Assembly: GCF_005930495.1 (NCBI RefSeq)
Contig: NZ_SJEX01000046.1
Span: 1 to 40,901, forward strand
DNA from: Modestobacter excelsi
GTDB lineage: Bacteria > Actinomycetota > Actinomycetes > Mycobacteriales > Geodermatophilaceae
Reading direction: 5' to 3'
DNA: 40,901 nucleotides
A program made the position numbers and the translations under genes. How positions within the stretch are numbered: position 1 is the stretch's first letter; every line of letters begins with the position of its first letter. Below the pieces are notes generated by a model. The model made no database searches. It saw only the letters and a program-made list of their open reading frames with translations, and had not been told where the DNA came from. Positions 26,561 to 32,756 of this stretch are shown in pieces.

Positions 26561-27109
26561 GTGACCGAGTTCCCGCCCGCGCCCGACCGCGTCGACCCGC
26601 CCTACCGTGACGGGGAGCGCGCCGCCGTGGAGGCGTGGCTCGAGTTCCACCGCGCCACCCTGCTGGTCAAGTGCGCCGGCCTCACCCCCGAGCAGCTGGG
26701 CGAGCGGTCGGTCCCACCGTCGTCGATGAGCCTGCGTGGGCTGCTGCGGCACATGACCGAGGTCGAGCGGAGCTGGTTCCGCCGGGTCGTCGCCGGCGAG
26801 CAGGCGCCGCCGCTGTACTACGGACCCGACGACGAGGACGGCGACTTCGACGGCGTCGGCCGCGACCCCGACCACCCCGACAGCGCGACCGCCGTGGCCC
26901 GGGAGCTGGCCGCCTTCGTCGCCGAGTGCGAGGTCAGCCGTGGCCTGGCCGGTGCGCACGACTCGCTGGACGACGTCGGCGCCGGGCTGCGGCACGGTCA
27001 GCAGGTGTCGCTGCGCTGGGTCTTCCTGCACATGATCGAGGAGTACGCCCGGCACAACGGCCACGCCGACCTGCTCCGCGAGCGCATCGACGGCGCCGTC
27101 GGCGATTGA
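26561..27109 (+). CDS. DinB/DUF664 family protein
   Basis: 182-residue four-helix-bundle protein of the DinB-like group (mycothiol- or bacillithiol-linked transferases and related proteins). It reads RVDPPYRDGERAAVEAWLE, LRGLLRHMTEVERSWFRRVV, a DDEDGDF loop, then VFLHMIEEYARHNGHADLL. Histidines in LRHM and in EEYARHNGH are placed as metal ligands. Activity is unknown. The GTG at 26561 is the reasonable start; only 13 bp separate it from the folP2 start on the other strand, so the promoters must overlap or lie in the facing genes. The broken relative at 25115-25678 lies just beyond folP2. Confidence 0.88.
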   Translation: MTEFPPAPDRVDPPYRDGERAAVEAWLEFHRATLLVKCAGLTPEQLGERSVPPSSMSLRGLLRHMTEVERSWFRRVVAGEQAPPLYYGPDDEDGDFDGVGRDPDHPDSATAVARELAAFVAECEVSRGLAGAHDSLDDVGAGLRHGQQVSLRWVFLHMIEEYARHNGHADLLRERIDGAVGD

Positions 27110-27111
27110 GC

Positions 27112-27169
27112 AAGGACCCCCTTGCCCCCCGCCCCTCGCAGGCTCGCGGCGGGACCCTGCAAGGGGGCC
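27112..27169. repeat. Dispersed hairpin repeat acting as a bidirectional terminator
   Basis: 58-bp imperfect palindrome filling the 59-bp junction between the convergent DinB and formamidase-family genes. On the plus strand the outer arms ACCCCCTTGC and GCAAGGGGGCC pair, with a second inner stem using CTCGC and GCGAG-type words. It is the inverse of the copy at 38814-38871, with roughly nine bases in ten identical, and it ends on the first base of the neighbouring stop codon. Confidence 0.8.
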
Positions 27170-28122
27170 TAGCGGAGTGCGCCCCAGGGGAGGACGGCGT
27201 GCACGCCGACCACCTGGTTGACCACCTGGGTCACCCGCAGGTCGACCACCACGCTGGCCAGGCCGAGGGCGTCGGAGCGGCTGATGCCGTGCAGCCCGGC
27301 CATCACGTCGAGCATGGCGTCCAGCGCGATCGCCATCGCCTCGTCCAGGTCGTCGGCCACGCCCATGGTCACCCAGCCGGCGGGGGTCCTGGCCACCGGC
27401 GTGCGCAGCGGTGCGCCGAACAGGTCGGGGAGCACGTCCAGGGTCAGGTCGACGCGGTCCATCGGGCACTCGATCGCCGTCCCGCTGACCTCGCCGTCCC
27501 CCTGCGCGGCGTGCCCGTCACCGACCGAGAACAGCGCTCCGGGCACGGTCACCGGGAGGTGGAGGGTCGCGCCGGCGACCAGTTCCCGGCAGTCGATGTT
27601 CCCGCCGTGCCAGTACGGCGGGATGGTGGAGTGCTGGCCGGGCTCGGCCGGGGGCACGCCCATCACGCCGAGGAAGGGCCGCAGTGCCACCGAGTGCCCG
27701 GCCTGGTTGCGGCCGACGCCGGCGACCGGGTCGAGGTCCCAGGCGTGCACCGTGGGGGCGGCGGTGACGCCGAGCCGCTCGTTGAGCGGGGTCGACCGCA
27801 TCCCGACGTACGTCGTCCCGAACGGGCCGGGGACGACGTCGTCGATCCGCACGGTGAGCACCTGCCCGACCGCGGCGCCGCGGACGGCGACCGGACCGGT
27901 CAGCGCGTGCCCGTGCGCGGGGTCGTGCAGCGGGTGACGCTCCCGCCCGGCAGCGGGGTCGCTCCCGGGGCCGCCGGGGTGCGGACCGGTCCACCAGCCG
28001 GAGTCCAGGGTGCCGAAGCGCACCGTCGACCCCGGCTCGACGGTCAGCGCGGGCGGGCGGTCGGGGTCCCAGGAGCCGTGCAGGGTGCGCGCGTCGGGCA
28101 GCAGGACGTGGCTCGGCTCCAT
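27169..28122 (-). CDS. Acetamidase/formamidase family protein
   Basis: 317-residue FmdA/AmdA-family hydrolase of short-chain amides such as formamide or acetamide. Family features are HPLHDPAHGHALTGPVAV, VGQVLTVRIDDVVPG, PYWHGGNIDCRELVAGATL and FSVGDGHAAQGDGEVSGTAIE. Length is at the lower end for the family. Start ATG at 28122. It is transcribed from the minus strand after the serine hydrolase gene, but a strong hairpin between them suggests a separate unit. No urea or ammonium transporter is adjacent. Confidence 0.92.
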   Translation of the reverse strand: MEPSHVLLPDARTLHGSWDPDRPPALTVEPGSTVRFGTLDSGWWTGPHPGGPGSDPAAGRERHPLHDPAHGHALTGPVAVRGAAVGQVLTVRIDDVVPGPFGTTYVGMRSTPLNERLGVTAAPTVHAWDLDPVAGVGRNQAGHSVALRPFLGVMGVPPAEPGQHSTIPPYWHGGNIDCRELVAGATLHLPVTVPGALFSVGDGHAAQGDGEVSGTAIECPMDRVDLTLDVLPDLFGAPLRTPVARTPAGWVTMGVADDLDEAMAIALDAMLDVMAGLHGISRSDALGLASVVVDLRVTQVVNQVVGVHAVLPWGALR

Positions 28123-28130
28123 GCCCTGAT

Positions 28131-28172
28131 CCTCCGGGACTCACTTTCCGCGCGGAGAGTGAGTCCCGGAGG
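28131..28172 (-). terminator. Perfect 15-bp hairpin after the serine hydrolase gene
   Basis: Arms 28131-28145 and 28158-28172 pair perfectly over 15 bases; the 12-base loop contains the palindrome TCCGCGCGGA. It starts 3 bases after the stop of the serine hydrolase gene and lies before the ATG of the next gene, so it most likely terminates the former. Confidence 0.85.
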
Positions 28173-28175
28173 GCT

Positions 28176-29420
28176 CTAGACGAGGGCCTGCTGGACGAGC
28201 GGGCGGAGGTGGTTGCGCATCGGCAGGGTGCTCGAGGGCAGCAGCTGCGTGTAGAAGCTGACCGTGAGGTCCTCGACCGGGTCGACGTAGAACTCGGTCG
28301 AGGCCGCCCCGCCCCAGCTGTAGGTGCCGACGCTGGCCACGCCGCCGTAGCGGACCGGGTCGATCACCGTGGAGAAACCCAGCCCGAAACCGACCCCGCG
28401 CAACGGGACCTCGGCGTACAGCGGCCGGCCGAAGGTCTCCAGGTCCGCGTTGCCGGGCAGGTGGTTGCGCACCATGTGCGCCAGCGTGCGGGAGCCGAGC
28501 ACCCGCTCCCCGGACGGCGCCAGGCCGCCGGCGCGCAGCATCTCGACGAACCTCAGGTAGTCCCCGGCGGTGGAGACCAGCCCGCCACCGCCGGACAGGA
28601 ACGCCGGCTTGCGGTGTGCGGCCTCGGCGAACGGCGCCGGCAGCGGGACGACGCCGGGGCCGTAGAGCTGGGCGAGGGAGTCCACGTCGTCCTCGGGGCG
28701 CAGCCCGAACGACGTCTCGGTCATCCCCAGCGGCCCGAACACCCGCTCGGCGAACACCTCGTCCAGCGGCTTGCCGGCGACCACCTCGACCAGCCGGCCG
28801 AGCACGTCGGTGGACACCCCGTAGTTCCACTCGCTGCCCGGCTGGAACAGCAGCGGCATCGCGGCGAACTGCCGGGTGACCTCGGCGGAGTCGGCGCCGG
28901 GCGGGGTGCCCCACTCGTGGCCGCGCAGCCGGTAGAGCCCGTCGACCGGGTGCGCGTGGTGGAAGCCGTAGGTCAGCCCGGAGGTGTGGGAGAGCAGGTG
29001 GCGGACCCGGATCGGCTCCATCAGCGGCACGGTCACCGGCTTCTGCGCCGGCCCGGCGGCGTACACCCGGGTCTCGGCGAACTCCGGCAGCCAGCGGCTG
29101 ATCGGGTCGTTCAGCTCGAAGGCGCCCTCCTCGTACAGCGACATCGCCGCCACCGAGGTCACCGGCTTGGTCATCGAGTAGATGCGCCAGCGGGTGTCGT
29201 CGGTGACCGGCCGGCCCGCCTCGACGTCCGCGTGGCCGTACCGGCCGACGTGCACGAGCCGGCCGTGCCGGGCGACCGTCACCAGGAACCCGGGCAGCTG
29301 GCCCTCGTCGACCCAGCGGGCCAGCCGGCGGTCCACCCGCCGCAGCCGTTCGGCGTCCAGACCGACCTCGGCCGGGTCGGTGGTCACGGACAGGTCGGTC
29401 TGCACAGCGGTCACGGACAC
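28176..29420 (-). CDS. Serine hydrolase, beta-lactamase/family VIII esterase type
   Basis: About 414 residues in the class C beta-lactamase fold. The nucleophile motif is YSMTKPVTSVAAM (SxxK), then LLSHTSGLTYGFHH and WNYGVSTDVLGRLVEV with the tyrosine motif. The C-terminus reads SWGGAASTEFYVDPVEDL, with WGG taking the place of KTG. These features point to an EstB-like cytosolic esterase rather than a secreted beta-lactamase; no signal peptide is present. The GTG at 29420 is preferred; the frame is open to a GTG at 29477 but no ribosome binding site supports either strongly. The roughly 160 bp between it and the HU gene hold no clear signal. Confidence 0.88.
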   Translation of the reverse strand: MSVTAVQTDLSVTTDPAEVGLDAERLRRVDRRLARWVDEGQLPGFLVTVARHGRLVHVGRYGHADVEAGRPVTDDTRWRIYSMTKPVTSVAAMSLYEEGAFELNDPISRWLPEFAETRVYAAGPAQKPVTVPLMEPIRVRHLLSHTSGLTYGFHHAHPVDGLYRLRGHEWGTPPGADSAEVTRQFAAMPLLFQPGSEWNYGVSTDVLGRLVEVVAGKPLDEVFAERVFGPLGMTETSFGLRPEDDVDSLAQLYGPGVVPLPAPFAEAAHRKPAFLSGGGGLVSTAGDYLRFVEMLRAGGLAPSGERVLGSRTLAHMVRNHLPGNADLETFGRPLYAEVPLRGVGFGLGFSTVIDPVRYGGVASVGTYSWGGAASTEFYVDPVEDLTVSFYTQLLPSSTLPMRNHLRPLVQQALV

Positions 29421-29578
29421 CCCCGCGTCGTGGGCCCGCTCCCCGATGACCGGCGCCCCCGCCGCGCATCCTGACACGGTGTGCCAGGAGCGCGACGGGG
29501 GCGTCGGACGATCTCAGTTCGGCCTGGCTGCAGGGTCCCGCGGCGCGCGGAGCGTGTCGCGGGGGGCAGTCAGGTCCT

Positions 29579-29866
29579 TCAGTTCACCGGGACGGCGGCA
29601 GCGGCCTTCTTGAGGTTGGAGCCGGCGGTCACCTTGGCGGTGTGCGCCGCGGCGATCTCGATCGACTCACCGGTCTGCGGGTTGCGGCCGGTGCGGGCCG
29701 AACGCTGCCCGCGCTCGACGGTGATCAGCCCGGGGACGGCGACCTTGTCGCCGCGGGTGATGGCCTCGACGAGCTCCTCCTGCAGGCCGTTGAGCACCTG
29801 GTCGACGGTCGCGGAGGGGACGTCGGCGCGCTTGGCGATGGCGGAGACGAGTTCGGACTTGTTCAT
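29579..29866 (-). CDS. hup: HU family DNA-binding protein
   Basis: 95-residue nucleoid protein: MNKSELVSAIAKRADVPSAT opens the helical body and GRNPQTGESIEI lies at the tip of the DNA-bending arms. It is the short HU form; the long Lys/Ala-rich tail of mycobacterial HupB is absent, with only a brief NLKKAAAAVPVN end. Start ATG at 29866 with AGAGGGA upstream; a longer frame to 29881 is unlikely. A seven-base hairpin lies in the leader at 29896-29913. Confidence 0.95.
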   Translation of the reverse strand: MNKSELVSAIAKRADVPSATVDQVLNGLQEELVEAITRGDKVAVPGLITVERGQRSARTGRNPQTGESIEIAAAHTAKVTAGSNLKKAAAAVPVN

Positions 29867-29895
29867 CTGGGTCCCTCTCACTGGATGTCAGCGGA

Positions 29896-29913
29896 CCGCC
29901 CCCTCCGGGGCGG
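29896..29913 (-). promoter_or_regulatory. Hairpin in the leader of the HU gene
   Basis: CCGCCCC-CTCC-GGGGCGG gives a perfect seven-base G+C stem with a four-base loop, 30-47 bases before the HU ATG. It could end transcription of an upstream short ORF or shape the HU leader; no T-run follows. Confidence 0.45.
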
Positions 29914-29961
29914 ACGCAGTCTGGTGTCGCGACCGGCGGACCGGTCGCTCCCCCGGTCGTC

Positions 29962-30081
29962 CTAGGTGGACCCCGGGGCATCCACCGTGCCGTCCCGGTG
30001 CGCACCAGGTGCGCGGCGGGGGTACGGCGGGCGGATCTGGTCGACCACGCTGTCGACCAGCAACGGCGGGCACATTTCCAT
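29962..30081 (-). CDS. Possible 39-residue short ORF upstream of HU
   Basis: An ATG at 30081 (with a second in-frame ATG at 30075) is preceded by AGGAG at ten bases and opens a 39-codon frame beginning MEMCPPLLVDSVVDQIRPP and ending APGST before a TAG. It has one Cys and many Pro and Arg; no domain is recognised. It lies on the HU strand, followed by the leader hairpin. The ribosome binding site is the main support; it may be chance. Confidence 0.25.
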   Translation of the reverse strand: MEMCPPLLVDSVVDQIRPPYPRRAPGAHRDGTVDAPGST

Positions 30082-30213
30082 GCGGAGATCACTCCTGGCC
30101 AGCCGGGGCCCCGGTTTCCCGCGGTTTTCCTGCTCGTGGACCCCGATCGTTCCCGATCCGGGTGTCTCGGCCACGTCCTGGGTGCCGGATGAGCGAGGCA
30201 CAGCCGGCCGACT

Positions 30214-30219
30214 TAGCGT
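30214..30219 (+). promoter_or_regulatory. -10 element of a probable leaderless aldo/keto reductase transcript
   Basis: TAGCGT (TANNNT) ends seven bases before the ATG at 30227 and there is no Shine-Dalgarno sequence. Confidence 0.5.
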
Positions 30220-30226
30220 GGACCTC

Positions 30227-31150
30227 ATGCCTCAGCTCCCCGGTACCGACCTGACCGTCAGCGACCTCTGCCTGGGCGGCAACGTGTTCGGGTGGACGGC
30301 GGACGAGCCGACGTCGTTCGCGCTGCTCGACCGCTTCGTGGACGCCGTCCCCAGCACCCAGTCACCGTTCGTGGACACCGCCGAGATGTACGGCCACGGG
30401 GTCTCCGAGCAGATCCTCGGTCGCTGGATGGCCGAGCGCGGCATGCGCGACCGGGTGGTCGTGGCGACCAAGGCCAGCCCGGGGGAGAAGGAGCACCCGC
30501 TGTCGGCGCCGGAGATCCGGGACGCCGCCGAGCGGTCGCTGCGCAACCTGCAGGTCGACACGATCGACCTCTACTACGCCCACTACGACGACGAGACGAC
30601 GCCGCTGGAGGAGACGCTCACCGCGTTCGACGAGCTGGTGCGGTCGGGCAAGGTCCGGCACATCGCGGCGTCGAACTACTCGGCGAAGCGGCTGACCGAG
30701 GCGCTGGAGACCTCGGAGCGGCTCGGCGTGGCCGGGTACGTGGCGCTGCAGCCGCACTACAACCTGATGGAGCGGCCGGCCTACGAGGCGGAGCTGGCCG
30801 ACGTCGTCGCCGAGCACGGGCTGGGCTCGATGCCCTACTTCGGGCTGGCCCGCGGCTTCCTGACCGGCAAGTACCGGGCCGGCGAGACGATCGACTCCCC
30901 GCGCGCCAAGGGCGCCTCGCAGTACGTGGGGGAGAAGGGCGACCGGGTGCTGGCCGCGCTGTCCGAGGTCGCCGACGCGCACGGCGTCACCGGCGCCGCG
31001 GTGGCGCTGCGCTGGCTGGCCGACCAGCCGACGGTCACCGCGCCGATTGCCAGCGGCCGCTCGGTCGACCAGCTGGCCGACCTGCTGCCGATGCTGGACC
31101 TGGTGCTCACCGACGACCAGAGCCAGCGCCTGACGGCCGCCAGCGCCTGA
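30227..31150 (+). CDS. Aldo/keto reductase
   Basis: 307-residue (alpha/beta)8-barrel NADPH oxidoreductase. The catalytic tetrad is visible: Asp in FVDTAEMYGHGVSEQILG, the Tyr of EMYGHG, Lys in VVVATKASPG, and the His in YYAHYDDETTP. The phosphopantetheine-like NADP pocket is near IASGRSVDQLADL. The start LPGTDLTVSDLCLGGNVFGW is typical of the YajO/Tas-like branch. The substrate is unknown. The ATG at 30227 is used; the frame is open to 29966 but the extension has no coding signs. It is convergent with the DUF1059 gene, 18 bp away. Confidence 0.94.
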   Translation: MPQLPGTDLTVSDLCLGGNVFGWTADEPTSFALLDRFVDAVPSTQSPFVDTAEMYGHGVSEQILGRWMAERGMRDRVVVATKASPGEKEHPLSAPEIRDAAERSLRNLQVDTIDLYYAHYDDETTPLEETLTAFDELVRSGKVRHIAASNYSAKRLTEALETSERLGVAGYVALQPHYNLMERPAYEAELADVVAEHGLGSMPYFGLARGFLTGKYRAGETIDSPRAKGASQYVGEKGDRVLAALSEVADAHGVTGAAVALRWLADQPTVTAPIASGRSVDQLADLLPMLDLVLTDDQSQRLTAASA

Positions 31151-31156
31151 TCGGCC

Positions 31157-31188
31157 CCCTCCCGAGGCTCACCCCGAGCTCGCGAGGG
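31157..31188. terminator. Hairpin at a convergent junction
   Basis: CCCTCCCGAG (31157-31166) pairs with CTCGCGAGGG (31179-31188) at nine of ten positions around a 12-base loop. It begins just after the aldo/keto reductase stop and extends into the 3' end of the convergent DUF1059 gene. Confidence 0.5.
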
Positions 31189-31393
31189 AAGCGGAGTAGG
31201 GGGACAGCGGGGGTCGTCGCTGGACCAGGACGATGGCCGCGCGGACGTGCTCGACGAGCTCGACCGGGACGGTGCCCAACCCGTGGTCGGCGGTCGCGTG
31301 CGCCGCGACCTGGGCGAGGACGGCGTCGTCGTCCGGGCCGGTGGACGTGGTGGTGCAGCCGGGGACGACGTCCCCGCAGGCGAACACCTCCAT
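31169..31393 (-). CDS. DUF1059 family small protein
   Basis: 74 residues. It opens MEVFACGDVVPGC, the family signature with two Cys flanking GDVVPG, then DDDAVLAQVAAHATADHG with a His pair, and VPVELVEHVRAAI. The Cys/His set suggests a small metal-binding protein; the role is unknown. The last ~15 residues (RRPPLSPYSASLASSG) go beyond the family core and overlap the terminator hairpin. The ATG at 31393 has GGAG six bases upstream; the frame is open further to 31558 inside the EAL gene. It lies 90 bp after the EAL gene on the same strand. Confidence 0.88.
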   Translation of the reverse strand: MEVFACGDVVPGCTTTSTGPDDDAVLAQVAAHATADHGLGTVPVELVEHVRAAIVLVQRRPPLSPYSASLASSG

Positions 31394-31482
31394 GGTGGCT
31401 CCAGGTGCTCGGGTGGTGCGGGGACCCTGCTGCCGGCGGCGGCTGCGGTGGTGCACCGGGGCGGGTTCACGGCCCCGGGAGC

Positions 31483-32574
31483 TCAGGGGGTGGCGGCCGC
31501 GGAGGCCAGGTCCTCGACCCGCAGGACGCCCAGGACGGCGCCGTTGCGGTCGGTGCACAGCACCGGGTCGAAGCGGTGCACGGGCCGGCGGGTCAGCGCG
31601 CGCTGCAGGGTCTCGGTGACCCCGGCGGACGGGTGCACCCGCAGCGACACCGGCGCGCGGTAGGAGCCGCCGGTGCGCGGGTCGGCGAGCACGAGCTCGG
31701 TGGGCACCCCGGTCCGGTCCAGCACGACGTAGGGCGCCGGGCCGTCGTCGCCGTCGAGTGCCTCCCGCTGGCGGATCGGCCGCAGCAGACTGGCGACGCT
31801 CTCGGCGAGCTGGGCGCGGGCGACCTGGTTGCGGACCAGTTGGGCGACCTCGGGGCTGAGCGGGGCGAAGTGCGGGGCCGGGCGGCCGAGCAGCCAGCCC
31901 TGGGCCAGCGGGACACCGAGCCGGGCGAACACGGCCAGCTCACCGACGGTCTCGATGCCCTCGGCGAGCAGCCAGGCGTCGACCCGGTTGGTGAAGGTGC
32001 CTACCATCTCGGCCAGCGCGGCCTTCACCGGGTCGCTGTCCACCCCGGCGACCAGCGCGCGGTCGAGCTTGACCAGCTGCGGGCGCACCTCGGCGAGCTG
32101 CTGCAGGCCGGCGTGGCCGGACCCGGCGTCGTCGATGGCGATCAGCGCACCGCGGCCGCGCAGCGCGGCGGTCTGCTCCCGCAACGCCGCCAGGTCGGGG
32201 GTGGGCAGGTGCTCGGTCAGCTCGACGACGACCCGGCGCAGCGTGACCGGCTCGGCGAAGGCGGCGGCGACCGGGGCGGTGCCCAGCAGGTGCGGGCTGA
32301 CGTTCACGCTCAGGAAGGTGTTCGGCGGCAGGTCGGGCAGGAACGCCAGCGCGCGCCGGATGGCCAGGGCCTCCAGCTCGGCCCCGAGCCCCGCCTCCGC
32401 GGCGGCGGCGAACCAGACGTCGGGGGAGGCGGTCCCGGGGAAGCGGGCCAGCGCCTCGTAGCCGGCGACGGTGGCCGAGGCGAGGTCGACGATCGGCTGG
32501 AAGACGATGGTCAGGTCGTCCTCGCCGGCCAGCAGCGGGCGGCAGTCCCAGCGGTCGGGGAGGGTCGCGGTCAC
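31483..32574 (-). CDS. EAL-domain cyclic di-GMP phosphodiesterase
   Basis: 363 residues. The EAL domain fills about 20-235 with its catalytic set: E40-A-L in GYEALAR, Asn91 in SVNVSP, VVVELTEH (Glu118), Asp148 and Asp149 in IAIDDAGSG, Lys169 in VKLDRAL, Glu205 in AEGIET and Gln225 in QGWLLG. It should hydrolyse c-di-GMP to pGpG. The C-terminal ~125 residues (VVLDRTGVPTELVLADP, then DRNGAVLGVLRVEDL) resemble CBS-type ligand sensors. No membrane segment. The GTG at 32574 almost touches GGGAGG, an unusually short spacing, so the true start may differ. Divergent from the PP2C gene. Confidence 0.92.
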   Translation of the reverse strand: MTATLPDRWDCRPLLAGEDDLTIVFQPIVDLASATVAGYEALARFPGTASPDVWFAAAAEAGLGAELEALAIRRALAFLPDLPPNTFLSVNVSPHLLGTAPVAAAFAEPVTLRRVVVELTEHLPTPDLAALREQTAALRGRGALIAIDDAGSGHAGLQQLAEVRPQLVKLDRALVAGVDSDPVKAALAEMVGTFTNRVDAWLLAEGIETVGELAVFARLGVPLAQGWLLGRPAPHFAPLSPEVAQLVRNQVARAQLAESVASLLRPIRQREALDGDDGPAPYVVLDRTGVPTELVLADPRTGGSYRAPVSLRVHPSAGVTETLQRALTRRPVHRFDPVLCTDRNGAVLGVLRVEDLASAAATP

Positions 32575-32756
32575 ACCTCCCAGATCGGTCGTCAGCGCGA
32601 GGAGCTTGAGCGGCTCCCCGAGAGGGAGGGCGAGCGGTACCCGGTCCGGGGCGCGGGCCGTGTCAGCATGGAGCGGTCCACCGCCCGGTGGTGACCGGCC
32701 CCCGGGCCGGAGCGCGTCCCGGCCCGAGCCGGCGGAGGCAGGGGAGGTCGGCCAGC

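Larger units (their letters stand above)
29867..30226. other. Gene-poor divergent region between HU and the aldo/keto reductase
   Basis: 360 bp without a sure gene. It holds a leader hairpin (29896-29913), a possible short ORF on the minus strand (29962-30081) and a leaderless-type -10 for the reductase (30214-30219). The HU promoter was not identified. The stretch 30080-30180 is noticeably richer in T and A than its surroundings. Confidence 0.6.

Noticed and set aside
28176-29420. Antibiotic-resistance beta-lactamase
   Set aside because: No signal peptide, and WGG replaces KTG; the pattern fits a family VIII esterase.
29966-30226. N-terminal extension of the aldo/keto reductase
   Set aside because: The frame is open, but the family begins at the ATG at 30227, which has a leaderless -10 in front; the extension is not protein-like.
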